A stretch of 64,000 bases of DNA from Anisodus tanguticus (taxonomy: Eukaryota > Streptophyta > Magnoliopsida > Solanales > Solanaceae). Each line of letters begins with the position of its first letter. Within the stretch, counting starts at the first letter, position 1. The DNA is taken from contig CM067557.1 of assembly GCA_034509755.1 (NCBI GenBank), positions 18,088,001 to 18,152,000 of the forward strand, written 5' to 3'. Position numbers and translations under genes: made by a program. Below the pieces are notes generated by a model. That model was not told where the DNA came from, searched no databases, and saw only the letters and a list, made by a program, of their open reading frames with translations. Shown here in pieces: positions 44,284 to 56,279 of this stretch.

Positions 44284-46908
44284 AATCTACATGGCAGAAT
44301 TTGGCCGCATTTTGGCGTTAACATTTTGTGAAGTACCTGCCACCATATGCGGTGGGATATGCAGCCATATATAGTATTTTGTAGCGTAGAACCCACCATA
44401 TGTTGGCGGCAGTTGGAAACTTCTACTTATAGTCTTGTGAAGTGGAAACTCGTTTCATTTCCTCTCACCTCCAATGTCAACAAGAACTCTCTCTATAGCC
44501 GCTCCTAGGTTTCCCCCATCTGTTAGGCTTAAATCCAAGAGGTTCTAAGGTGATTCTCCCTTCGGAAAGTCTGTAGTACTAGCGAAACTCACTTCCTTCA
44601 CTTTGTTGCAAGTTCAAAGATCTCCTTCCAGTAAAATAAAGTATTGTAACGGTTGTTTGATATCATCTAACGTAAGAAACCCCTTCTTCTACTTGTGTTT
44701 GGGCTTGTCTAAGCATTATGAGGGTTTTTGTGTTGAGAATCTTACGTGATGACTATCTAGAGGTGATATCCCGATTGTCAAGTTATTGAATAATATGTTG
44801 GGGGTTGTTCTCATGGTATTTAAGTTGCTGGAGATATAGATATATATGTGATATGTATTGTTGTTGTTCTAAGGAATAGAAGGATGATATGCTTGAATTG
44901 ACACCCTAGAATTGATGTTAGAGCATAGTACGCCGCTAATCGGCTAATTTTTATATTCTCCCTGTTAACTCTAGAATTGTCTCTTATTGTAGACTAAGTA
45001 TGAAGAAAGCAGATTCCATCATCCGCATTAGAAGTTCGCCATAAATGTATGTAATGGCTATCCCTTTTTTCATAGCATGAATCTGTACCAAAAAGAGTAC
45101 CTGATTGAGTCATCTAATAAAAGTTTCTAAACCGAGCTTTAGTCTCGAATTACTATACCTTTCATGTATTATTGTTGGCCCTTGTTGGGAGTACTTTCTA
45201 TCTTAGAACTTATATAAACCTTGTAGATATAGTCCTTGGTTTATGACATCTGATTTACATCCTAAGCTATACTCGGTTGTTGTGGTACTATACTTTATTC
45301 TCACATCGCCCTAGTTGCAAGAGTTACGTACGTCCATTAGTAGGCTTGAGCCCCTATTTTGGAGTATATTATAGCCATAATGACTCCATCGTAAGGATTT
45401 CTATGTCAAAATGACTATTGGTAAAGAGTTGCTCCATTCACGTGTCTAATAGTTTCCCATACAGTTGGGGGTTAGTATTACACTAATGAGTCGAGTCGTA
45501 CATATTTCAACTGATCCTATTGATCCTACCAGAAGATGAGTCATGAATACCCCTTTAATTATGAGTCATGAATCTACCACAACGGCAAGTCGTTCATAAT
45601 AACCTTAGGAAGACAAGTTAAGTATGGTGCTTTCTAGTCATGCAGTTCTTGAGTTGTCTATTTATGGTTGAAGAGCGTCCCATTGAAGAGTATTGCAAAA
45701 ATATAGCGAGTCCCAGAAGAAGTGTTCCATCCTTGAGTTATTTGTCTCTTGTTAGGAGTACTTTTATGTGTCGATATCAGATAATGTCTAGGTTGGGTTG
45801 TCAACTATTATTCTGAGCTTCTTATGTTATCATGTTGCTCATAAAAGGAGCGTATTAAAATAGTTATTCCTAAGAGTCGACCAAATCACATCCTAAAGCA
45901 AATGAAAAAGTTTCATGAATCAAAAGAGCCAAGTGTGCTACTATTACTAAAGTATAAGTATCTATATCTATTATGAATACATGGGCTATAACCGAAGGGC
46001 AAGAATGTATGTACATTTATTATGAACACCCGGGCTATAACAGGAGGGAAAGGAAGTATGTATATCTATTATGAACACCACGAGCTATACCCGGAGGGCA
46101 ATGTATGTATATATAATATGAACACCTAGGGATATAACGGGAGGGCGAGGAAGTACATATAAACACCCGGGGATATAACTGGTGGGCGAGGATGTAAAAT
46201 AAGTATATGTATATAAGTATACAAGCCTCGTAACTATTACAGAGTTTCTTTGTTCACCTTGAGTGGCATTTAGGTTATCAGGTTGTCTCTTATGTGTTGC
46301 CTTACAACTTATGTTTCATTATTGTTATTCACGCCTTACATACCGGTACATTATTTCGTATTGACACCATTTTGCTGTGAGCACTGCATTTCACGTTGTA
46401 CGTTTTTAGATAGACAGATTGATGAACCTCTATTGTATATAGTACAGTTATCAGCGGTTGAGCGGAAAGGCTCCATATCTTCTGAAGAACAATTAAGTTT
46501 AAAGGTTATTCTACTTTTGAGTGTAAATAAATAGACTATGGGTAGGTCAAAGCCCTATCCTGAGCATGTTATATTGTCAGTCACTCTTAGAGGCTTTATA
46601 GACATATCTTTGGTCAGTTCAGTATATGATGGTCTGTATTGTTGCCTTGTCGCCCTTGTTGTATTCCAGTTTGATGGCTCTGTTGTAGCATCCCATGACG
46701 GCTTTGTCGGCCCATATATACGTATATATCCTTTGGGTTGTTCCTTGTAGGGATTGATACCCTCATTCTCCCTTGGAGGATATTGAGTATGGCCTTGTCG
46801 GCCTAATTATCTATTTGTATGTCCCCATATTTTATATTACAGGTTGGTTTGCTCGATCAAGTAAAGCACCGGGTGCCGGCCACACCTCCTCAGGCTTGGA
46901 GTGTGACA
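44284..46908 (+). mobile_element. Gypsy LTR, plus orientation, start missing
   Basis: It ends GGAGTGTGACA at 46,908 and has the conserved block at about 46,358-46,425. Its left part (44,284-44,460) has TATATAGTATTTTG after a palindrome-like ACCATATGCGGTGG segment, which looks like U3. Then comes a C/T-rich leader. It directly abuts the end of the preceding LTR. Non-coding apart from a minisatellite. Confidence 0.62.
45969..46199 (+). repeat. Minisatellite, about five units of 40-51 bp
   Basis: Each unit has the pattern TATGAACACC, GGGCTATAAC, GGAGGGC/AAGGAAGTATGTATAT. Units start near 45,969, 46,019, 46,068, 46,115 and 46,159. They are 70-85% alike by eye, with length differences. It sits between the leader part of the LTR and its conserved block. 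Confidence 0.8.
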
Positions 46909-47346
46909 CTAGGATTCATGCCGCTCTTTACTTCTAAACTGATGTGCACTAGATCTTATTTTCCATTACTCATGTATAAAATACCTTCTGAGAGTTATGA
47001 TCATTTACTTGTGAAATTGAAATTCTAGGTACAAGGACTGTTCTGTAAAGGATAATTTTGTATCATCTAACGGCTCATCTAGCCTCTTGACTATCCTCTC
47101 TCTAGGATTTACATAAAACATCCCCTGATTGTTAACTCGACTTAACTTTCATTAATTAGTTCTGAATGACCCATCCTGGGCTTATATATACTTCTGTCTT
47201 TGTTTATACTTCGCGCAATGCTTTTCTAAGCCTCATATATCTGGCTACTCGTACTATTAACTCATCTAGATAGGATCTTAACCTCACCGGACTTTCATTA
47301 CTTTACTCACGCGCATACTAGCGTGAAAAAAATACGGGGTGTAGCA
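46909..47346 (+). mobile_element. LTR 3'-end fragment
   Basis: Non-coding sequence whose last part, TACTAGCGTGAAAAAAATACGGGGTGTAGCACA, resembles an LTR end of the type ...ACGGGGTGTAACA. It is not paired with other copies in the window, so the call rests on the ending only. Confidence 0.35.
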
Positions 47347-48267
47347 CACTAATTCTATACACTCTTGACATAAGGAAGAGATATTTCATTTAAAATTGAA
47401 AAGGAAGGAAATGCATATCGAAAAGGGGAACATGGGATGAAACCCCTTGTGAGAACTGATTTATTACTCTGATCTATGTAAACTGGAAAATACATATATA
47501 TTACCTAGAAAGGGTTTTATGTACTTAAATCTCTTGATATTAGAAAATATGGTGTCCTAATTAAAAAGGGTTGAATACAGGGAATAATTGTAACTGCATT
47601 AGTATCCCTCTATGACTTGTTAGAATATGCTTGTGTTATGATATTGATGCTTTAATTGAATAATGTTCTACTCAGTATTATACATTTTGTTGTATGTCAT
47701 ATACCACTATAGAGCTTTATCTCATAAAAGTCTAACAACTAATGGATGTTTCAGTAATTGGTCTGAGTAATGAGATTGATGATAAATTTATCAAAGTATT
47801 AAGGTATGTACAATATCTTTGTGTTTTAAAATAAATATACAGGCCATGAAATTGTCTTTCTCTATCCCATCATCCAATTTGTTATTTAAGAATGTGCGCA
47901 ACCGTAAGGTTTCCTAACGGAGCTCTTCACCATAATAACTTCCTCTTGAAATCTTTAAAGAGACAACCATCAATTCAATCACCTCCTAAAGACTCGTCCA
48001 TAATCAAAGCCCAAGAAAAAAATAACTCTACCACTTCCAATCATTCGTTCTCTCTTCTCTATCTCCCGCCCTTATTTCAACCTTGAAGATCACTCACCTT
48101 CTCATCCTCTATCTCTGGAAAACCTTCGTCTCCTCCATTCTCATCTGAAGATCTCAAATTCTCAACATGCTTTTCTTGCACCAAAATAGAATAGTTAGTA
48201 CCGACCTTTACCTCTCCACAAAAATCCTAAGTTTCACTCTCATCCACTATCAACCCTAACCCTAGAA
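47347..48267. other. AT-rich non-coding stretch; the right part looks like a 5' leader
   Basis: I see no gene, repeat or LTR end in 47,347-47,880. From about 47,900 it becomes C/T-rich (CTCTCTTCTCTATCTCCCGCC and similar) and ends CCCTAACCCTAGAA before the ATG at 48,268. This resembles the untranslated leader of a plant transcript, retroelement or other. Confidence 0.4.
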
Positions 48268-49456
48268 ATGTCAGACTCGGTGTACCCAACGAGCCCAGTA
48301 AATACCATTCCCCACGGGGATTCCAACCCAGAACTGGTCACATAGATGAGTCAAAAAGCTCTATGACTCTGAATTTGGGCCACCTTTGGTGGAACTTTTT
48401 GACCACTCTGCTGTTATAAAGAACCCCGGTAATCTTATAGAAGTATGGGTGGAGGTAACTAAAATCTTTTATGTGCAGAAGGTCAGATATACAAGGAGTA
48501 TGCTATATAGGGCCACCTTAATAGGTAACTCCAAAGACAGTTCCAAACATTGTAATTTAGGGGTTGAAACGACGAAAATAGAGGAAGAAACATGTAAATC
48601 ACATAGTAAGGGGCAAGTCATGAGAAATTCCATAGTTGAAGAAGGTACACCTACAGAAGAAAATGAGGCAAAGGATAGGGAAGCTCTGTTCGTAGGGATG
48701 ATAGTTAGGAATAATGGGAAGAACCCAGGGAAATCGAAAAATGCGTGAAATTAACATATATAGTCTTAAATATGCAACCATCAGTTGGGACCCAAGAAAA
48801 TGCACCAGTTGTTCATACTCATGTACCCATGGAACAAGTTGAACAACCTGTTCCAACAGCGAAAATAGATATTTCCATAGAAAGAACATCTCACCTTGAC
48901 CCATGTATGAATGTTGTTGGTAAAGCAAACAATGACGATGATGATCTGCTCATTGTTAAGCTTAAAAGTAAAAAAGTAAGGTCCAGACTTCAAAAGGCAT
49001 TAGAAGAGGCTGTTCTAAAACCATATGATGAAAGGGATGAAAAATAAGGATCCCCAGTACTGCCGAGAACCCCTCACACAAGGGGACAATGGAGAAACAC
49101 TGAAGAAGAACTGAGAAGGCAATACCAGCCACAAAAAAGGTTAAAGTTCATAGGACAGTTGCCACTGAGCCAAGTTCAAAATCCATGATGGAACCAGCGG
49201 AAGAGACAACAGAGAAAGAAAGAAAAAGGAAGGGCAATGTGATTGCCACCCCAAAATCAAGGTTAACCAATGTGATGAAACAAGTTCGCAAACCTGTTTT
49301 ATTCAAGAAATGTTCTCGGTACAAACTGGTGAGTGAGGAAACTGAGCGTGAGAGAGGAGAGTCCTCTGAAGACTTTGACTTCAAGGAAATCAATAATTAC
49401 TGTGATCTTGAAGAAGTGCAAGATCGTGCTCAACAAAGAATATTAAATGATTAAAC
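48268..49456 (+). pseudogene. Broken ORF for a charged, disordered protein; possibly retroelement-associated
   Basis: A frame starts at the ATG at 48,268 (MSDSVYPTSPVNTIPHGDSN) and stops after 19 more codons or so. Further open pieces follow at 48,386-48,748, 48,745-49,047 and 49,185-49,454. Their products are hydrophilic and rich in Glu, Lys, Ser and Thr: DDDDLLIVKLKSKKVRSRLQ, EETTEKERKRKGNVIATPKS, ERERGESSEDFDFKEIN. No catalytic motif is visible. In style it resembles the disordered N-terminal part of Solanaceae proteins labelled putative plant transposon (Transposase_32) or envelope-like ORFs; this is from memory and weak. It is cut off by an inverted LTR at 49,515. Confidence 0.4.
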
Positions 49457-49514
49457 AACAGATTGTACTCAGAGAAAGACTAGTCACTAGCTACGGAGGT
49501 CCTGAGATAGTTAT

Positions 49515-52340
49515 TGTCACGACCCCTTTTAAGGACCGTGGTGGCACCTACACATTCCCACCAGTAGGCAAATCACACCAAAATCATTTAACATGATATA
49601 AGAATGAAAAGCAAAATTATAACAATACTTAAATAACTTGTCTAACATAATATAAAAATGCGGAAAATAAGTCAGAAAACAATGATACAACCCCTAATGA
49701 TTTGGTCGATTATACAAGAGCTCTAAACCGAATAGAAAGTCTAAATACATGAAAATATAGGCCAAATGTCTAAACAACATAGTCTAAATACATGTACATG
49801 TCTATTGAATAAATAAAAGATAAGATAAGTATTAAGTATCCAAGGAATGCCAGAGGTAGCATATCACCTTGAATACAGAAGTCAGCCCGCTCAGACTCAC
49901 ACTTGAGCTTGTTAACTGGTAGTGGGATCTGTAGATGCACCAGAAAAGATACAGCAAGTGTAGCATGAGTACACAATGTACCCCCGTAGGCATCATAGGC
50001 CCCCAACGATGGAAGATAAGTAAAACGAGATAAATATCGAGTTGACACCAAGTAAATCATATACTAGACAATTCCATAATCCAGATAAGTCATGTAGTTC
50101 ATGTACAAGTCCACTAAAATCAACAAGCCACTTATTTACATATAACCCCATATCAATAAAAGTTATGCAAATTACAAAGGTTCAATAGCAGTGTTCAAGT
50201 ACTTAGCGATCAGTTCTAAATCCTCATTTATCATGAAATCAATAAGTCATCAACTTTCCAATCTAGCTCTTTTTAGTCATATTGTCCACATAGTAGTTCA
50301 CTAAATCAACAATACACTTTAGTCACATAAGAGTTCAACCATAAACAAGCACAATTCAGTTTATAATCCACACAAAGATACTACACTTATTATCCACCAA
50401 TTAGTATACTCCGTATAAGTCATATTCATGTTGTCACCACCTACCTGGGTCATCAAATAATTAACTAAAATAGGTTAACCCTAGTGCATACATCATATCA
50501 CAATCATTCTAAATGGTCTCACGATTAGCCTAATCATAACAATACTAGCTTTTATTCTCTCTAACCCATGGGCTTGTTTACAAGTTTACATAAGAATGGC
50601 AAGACATATATTTGTTCTTTTAACATCCTCATTTTACTCTAAATGGAGGTCTACACCATCATCCTTAATTAAGAAGGGTATCTACGCATTCTTAACATAC
50701 AATCATTTAACCACAACCCTCAACTAATTCTTCACTACTCTCTTATCAAATAACGTTATCAATCATCAAGCAATACAAACATGCACAATTTTCTATGATC
50801 AACAAGATAGTCCCGTCAGTAAAATCCACTGACCACAATATAGTTCTACATCGAGTACTCAGACTAATAAAGGTGTAACCTCTCAACTCATTTCATAGAG
50901 TACAAACCAATCTTAACAACCAATCCAGTTAAATATACTCAATTTAATCATCCAAATTGATTTAATCAGAGTATCACCTAAGTTTCAATAACCAATCCAT
51001 ATCACGTTCCAAACAACAAGTAATCATAGTATGAATGAATATATAAATGATGTGAATGATGTGAATGCAATGTTTATGTCAGGTACCTTTCATCTCCAAT
51101 ATACAAGAGTTCAAGTTTTTATTATGAAACGCACACCCATAGGGGACCCGTGAAGTCCATATACTCCTTCGGAAATTCCCATCGGAGCCCAGCTCTTGTC
51201 TGAATGATAATTATTGTAGGCATGAGTGTATAAATGCAGATGACAACACAAGGTAAGAAATCATGATATAATGATATGCAACCAAGTATAGAGATGATTA
51301 TCACATGCTTTCAAGATTTCAATAATATACAATCCTAATACAATCAAGATATCATATCAAAGCATGTGAAATGAATAAGTACAATAATAACAAGTATGGA
51401 GATAAGCCTACATAACAGCGACAAGCCCAATCAATCAGCTCAAAGCTAATTCTCCAAACCCATCATCACAGTTCAACACTAGTACCCATTCAAATGTTCA
51501 TCACACCCGTTTTAATGGGACCCAAAAAACGCCCAATACCCCTTAACATTTATGACTAATTACGTACTTCTATCAAAGTCTAGTGAAAGTAAACCGTAGC
51601 GTACCTCTAGGCCGAGCAGGAGCCATGAACGGTCGACCCTCCACACAAGCCTTACCCTTTCGGAATACCTCATTGTAGTAGTAGTCTAAAATGTATATAC
51701 TATTCATTAAAATAAAGATAACACAAAATACAAGGATGTAGTCCTTAAAACTAACAAGACTTCCAAAACCAATCTCGGGCCCAAGGTATCAAAATCAAAA
51801 CTTTATTATCCAAAAAAATAAACACATACTAGGTAATCATATCCTTAAATTAATTAGAAACCTAAGATCAATTAGACCTTCAATATGACACAAATAGACG
51901 CCTCAGAAGTTCCATATAGATTACTTCTCAATATTGCATGATTTAGGAAAAGTCCTAATTTACAAACCCTAGGTTTATCCCCAAATTGCAAAGGGTTTCC
52001 ATGATCAAATTAAACCTTAAAAAACCATCATCTATCATTAAACAATACTATATCACAATATCACAATCATCTAATCAGTATACAATTCCCAAATCATGTT
52101 TTAAGCTCTTTTATTCTAGCATAGAAGCCTATGCTATCATTTTCCCAAAAGTAGAAGTCATAATAGGATTACAAGACTCAAAAGAGAATAAATAATTAAA
52201 GGGATGAAATTATACCTCCAATGAAGAATAATAGTGAAAACCCCCTCCAAAAGACTAATAAAGGGTTATGGATATGTTAAGTAAGTTTTGGGAAGGTGTA
52301 AGACATTCGAATAAATGGAAGTAGGATTCAATGGAAGTAT
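49515..52340 (-). mobile_element. Gypsy LTR, minus orientation, long
   Basis: The minus-strand end is GGGGTCGTGACA (plus strand TGTCACGACCCC at 49,515), a common plant LTR ending. A block near 49,930-50,010 (GATGCACCAG, then AGTACACAATGTACC) resembles the conserved block elsewhere. The rest to about 52,340 is AT-rich and non-coding. The LTR start was not located exactly. Confidence 0.6.
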
Positions 52341-54450
52341 TTCCAGATGTCGACACCCAGAGCACTCTAGACTCACAAAGCAATACCTACAACTCGCAGG
52401 AAATGTCTACGAGACGTAGAGAGGCTGCATGCCTTGATAAAAAATTGGGGAGCTAAGGCCTATCTTGCGACATGGCCTGCAGGAAGGTCCTACGAGTCAC
52501 ATATTACGCTATAGGATGAGGTGGTGCAACCCCTTCTTTTTTTCTATAAGTATCCCCAACTCGACCCTGATTTCATTTTATGACATTTCTCAACCCTAAA
52601 TAGATCCTAAGCCATATCCAAAGGCCCTCTTATGATCCTAAACAAAATCAAAGGTTAATCAAGTAATCTCAACATAAGGAACCCCATGATTAACGTTAAA
52701 TCATCTTCCTCCTGGTTATATTAATTTTGGAGCATTCTTGGAAGTGAAGTAATTCTTGTTTTGGAACAATTTTGAGTTGAAGGTAAGTCTCACATCCTTC
52801 TTCTTATTCTTAACATTTTACAAGTGAATTAGAGTATGATTATTGAAGAATTCTTATAGGACAAGTTCTCTTGAACCTTAAAAACTATACATGTTGTTGG
52901 GCTGTTTTATGTGACTTAAGAGTGTGACATGAAGTTGTTGGAGTGTTGATTGAGTTCTAGAGATGGAAAAGTTTGTGGTGTTGATACATGTATAAAATTG
53001 AGTATAAAAAGTAATAAACTCTATGCATGTAAGGTTGAATGAGTTCGTATAACAAGTAATATAAATTCTATGCATGTAAGTTTGTAAGTTTGTAAGTTTA
53101 TGGTGTTTGATGAAATGGTTGAATGCGTTTTCTTGTAAGTTATGGATCCATCGTTTATACAAATTATTCTTATAATATAGATAATTATTCCTAGAGTGTA
53201 CGAGATCCTGTGGAATCAGTATAGCTAAGAAACCAAGGTATGTAAGGCTTACCCTTCTTTTTATCGGCATGATCATAAGGAAAACATCGTACAATGAATG
53301 TTCCTTATCATAACTTTACTCTTGAATATAGAAGCATGTCTACTCCTATCAGAATGTTCGATGGATCTTATTTATCCCTTGTCAGAGTACTTTTCGCGAT
53401 TAACATCATTTCTCTCATATTAACATAGTATAGGTCCTTGTTGATTTCACTAAATATAGAAATTGCCTATTGTATCTCCTCTCATTGATTCATATGAAAA
53501 GATAGAATGATATGTTATATACATAAGCTTAGTCGGAGGTTCAATGTCCTTATTTCACTCTGACAGGTTCACAGAGTATTGCATGTTCTTCGGATGGCTC
53601 CCATATATATGTGTATGTATTTATATTACCAACAAAGGCCTAGGGCATTATATACACAGATTATACATGTATGATATGAGGATATTGCCCATAAAGGCCT
53701 ACCGTATTATATGTGCGATATATTATATAGATGATATTGCTTACAGAGGTATACAACGTTATATATATGATATATTATATAGTTGTTATTTCCCATAGAG
53801 GCATACAGTGTTATACACACGATTATATCTCATTTATGTACATTATGGTCCACAGTGGCACATCAGGGTTACATGTTGTTTCTTTTAGTTCCCTTTGTAC
53901 ATTGATGCCTTTATTTATGTCTTACATATTCAGTTTATTCTTTTGTACTGACGTCCCCTTTGTTAGGGCACTATGTTTCATTCCTACAGGTGCAGGTAGA
54001 CAGACGGATGCACCTCCTCAATAGGTTATCAAATTTAGTTGTTGGTTATCTCTCTCCACTTTTCCGAAGTTGATGTACAGGGTTGGAAGGCATTGTTGCT
54101 TATGTTTATAACTGTTTTGGATATGGTGGGGGCCTGTACCAACCGGTCAACATGTTGTAGTACTCTTAGAGGCTTGCAGATTAGTAGTTGTTAAATATAT
54201 GTTTGTACGGCCTTGTCGTCCTCCTTGTCAGCTATTGGTATTTCTGTTTTGGCCTTGCCGGCCCGTTATACGTATATACTAGTTGGGCTGTCATTTGCTA
54301 CCGGTTGTCATGTCCAGATCTCCTTTATGATGGTTTTTCTAAGGTCTTATCAGCCCAGACAGTTATATGTTTAGGTTATGATACACAGGTGGTATGCTCT
54401 GGTCGTTCAGGCGCCAGGTGTCAGCCACACCCCCAAGGTGGGGTGTGACA
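52341..54450 (+). mobile_element. Gypsy LTR, plus orientation, same family as 42,149-44,283
   Basis: It ends TGGGGTGTGACA at 54,450. From about 52,580 it parallels 42,530-44,283: GATCCTAAACAAAATCAAAGG against GATCCTAGACTAAAAATCAAAGG, ATACATGTATAAAATTGAGTAT, and the conserved block at 53,950-54,010. A TATA-like TCTATAAGTATCC lies at about 52,540. The start is not clear, and 52,341-52,540 holds ACGAGTC/GACGTAG motifs of U3 type. No internal sequence flanks it. Confidence 0.72.
53003..53100 (+). repeat. Local direct duplication plus (TTTGTAAG)3
   Basis: The phrase TATAAAAAGTAATAAACTCTATGCATGTAAG recurs 45 bases later with few changes (53,048-53,080). Three TTTGTAAG units follow. The sister LTR at 42,960 has a single copy. 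Confidence 0.8.
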
Positions 54451-55189
54451 AAAATAATGGAATGTTTAAGAAAAAAAGATCAACTTTTTTTAAACTTTGA
54501 GTTTCTTTCTGAAAATTAAAAAGATCAATTTCAAACGATAAACAAATGATTTGAATAAATGTAACCTTTCGGGTTTTCACCCATTTCAAATTACACCAAT
54601 AAAAAAAATTATTTCAAATTTGAGTTTAGGAAAGGGTTTAGATCAAAGGATGTGGTTGACCTATATTAATGAAGAAAAAACATATGACTTTATCACTTGC
54701 AAAGAATAAGTCTTTTATCAAAAACTTTATACATATTTATGGCATATTGAAATAAGAGATAAACACTTGATCATTTTCAAACTTATGAGTATACAATAGG
54801 AAATAACACTTTGGATCAAATCAAGTATAACTCTACTTAAGAGAAATCTAGAGTGTTTTTTTATCCGAAAAGTGAAATAAATTGTTTTAATTCCTATTCA
54901 CATTTCCAAAGACAAAACCAACTCTTTCAAAGGAAATCCAAGAGTTTTATTTTCATAAAACAATTTTTTGGTATGCCATGACTCTTATATATACTTTAAA
55001 CACATTTTAAGAAAAAATTTCCAAAAACACATTTTTAAACCCGAAGGTCAACCGCATTCTGCGGATTCTTAATATTGGGTATCTAACACGTTCCACCGGG
55101 AGTCGTCTGAACCCTTACTCGAACTCTGGTACTAAAAAAGTTTTATTTTTAAATAATAACCTTAAAATTGGTTCCCAAAATTAATTAGG
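54451..55189 (+). mobile_element. LTR 3' part of an Ogre/Tat-like element
   Basis: AT-rich sequence leads to a section at 55,040-55,190 (CCGCATTCTGCGGATTCTTAA, TTGGGTATCTAACACGTTCCACC, then TTAATTAGGTGGCAACCC). This is the form of U5 and end that I associate with Tat-lineage (Ogre) elements of dicots. The LTR start is missing. The matching pol may be the Tat-type pol at 60,690-63,625. Confidence 0.5.
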
Positions 55190-55198
55190 TGGCAACCC
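55190..55198 (+). other. Probable primer-binding site, TGGCAACCC
   Basis: TGGCAACCC resembles the TGGCGACTC primer site (tRNA-Arg type) known for Ogre-like elements. It differs from the tRNA-Met sites elsewhere in the window. Confidence 0.45.
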
Positions 55199-55261
55199 AA
55201 AAAAATACTAAATCCAAAAAGAGTCCACAATTATGAAATAGTTTTTATGACTCGCGTAAAA

Positions 55262-55503
55262 GTGAACTGCAACAACAATTATCAGAGCCGGAGTTATCCT
55301 TCGGATCTGTTGGAAAGTCGACGGACACCAAGTAAAGCAGTGAAGAGCAGAATACGCCTCCGGACTACAAGGAAGAGCAATCGGAGGACGAAGTGGAAGA
55401 AGAGTTTTGGGTTCCGAGGTGTTTTGTGGTACCAGAGGATTCAGACGCCAGCAAATCAATTGTTGAAGAGCTTGATATGATATCGGGGAGCACTAATCAC
55501 TAA
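55262..55503 (+). pseudogene. Acidic ORF fragment of unknown function before an LTR
   Basis: One frame reads QQQLSEPELSFGSVGKSTDT, a stop at 55,333, then SSEEQNTPPDYKEEQSEDEV and EEEFWVPRCFVVPEDSDASK. It continues into the start of the LTR at 55,473, where a stop ends it at 55,503. It is strongly acidic. I do not recognise it; it could be part of the interrupted Tat-like element. A different frame (55,247-55,480) is open but looks like a shadow. Confidence 0.35.
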
Positions 55504-56265
55504 AAATCATTAAGCCAAAAACAATCCAAGGAACTCTAAGTTTTACAAACTATGTTGATGCAAAGGGAGGCTTTGGAGGCCCTTGAGGGCCCATATATGA
55601 GAGAGTATACGACATTTGGATGATCGTTTGGGTGGTGGACTCCAAGATCACCACATTCAAGATATGGAAGATGGATTGGTGGAAGATACAATTTATGCAA
55701 AGAAGCCATTTTTGAAATATACTTCCATTATCCCTAAGAAGACTAAGACGGCCCTTATTTTATTAAGGGTAATTTTGTAATAATCATATTAGTCTTCTTA
55801 GACTATCTAGTATAAATACTACACTTGTTATTTCATATAGTAGATTTTAATAAATGATGAATTGAGAATATTTCTCTTAGTACCTAGTTGGTAGTGTTAG
55901 CTTAGTGTTAGCTAATGATTAATGATATCTTAAAGTTATAGATCAATTAGGGTAGATTCATTGATTGTCTATTGAACTTTGTTCATTATTCTCACATGAG
56001 ATTGCTCACTTATGGAATCATTCTTATAATGTAGGTGCTTTGTTGATTAATCTATTGGAGGCCTTTGGTTTAATATATCTTTGGTTGCCTTTAGATTTCA
56101 ATTCTTGTGTATTTCTTCTATCTTGGTTGATATTTGATTGGTTTATTTCATTGAGGTCCAAGCTTTCAAATAGTTTAGGTTGCTTTGAATGTCAATTCTT
56201 GTGTCTTCCTTCTATCTTCAATTTTTGCATTCGATTTCTAGAATTTCGCTTTCGGAATCATATCA
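55473..56265 (+). mobile_element. Chromovirus-like 5' LTR (793 bp) with perfect 9-bp inverted ends
   Basis: It starts TGATATGAT and ends ATCATATCA, exact reverse complements. A TATAAATA box is at 55,811-55,818, and a primer site follows two bases after the end. It is the best preserved LTR boundary in the window. Confidence 0.88.
55811..55818 (+). promoter_or_regulatory. LTR TATA box
   Basis: TATAAATA lies 338 bases into the LTR, with a plausible transcript start about 30 bases downstream. Confidence 0.7.
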
Positions 56266-56266
56266 T

Positions 56267-56279
56267 TTGATATCAGAGC
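56267..56279 (+). other. Primer-binding site, tRNA-Met type
   Basis: TTGATATCAGAGC, one mismatch to TTGGTATCAGAGC. Confidence 0.85.

Noticed and set aside
43923..44321. 132-codon open frame, plus strand
   Set aside because: It crosses the well-defined LTR end at 44,283 and covers the R/U5 region. It is not conserved as a frame in the sister LTR at 52,341-54,450.
45969..46199. Possible CRISPR-like array
   Set aside because: Units vary in length and have no spacer of constant size. It is a degenerate minisatellite in a plant LTR.
52878..53294. 138-codon open frame, minus strand
   Set aside because: Antisense within an LTR, with simple AT-rich composition and no counterpart in the sister LTR.
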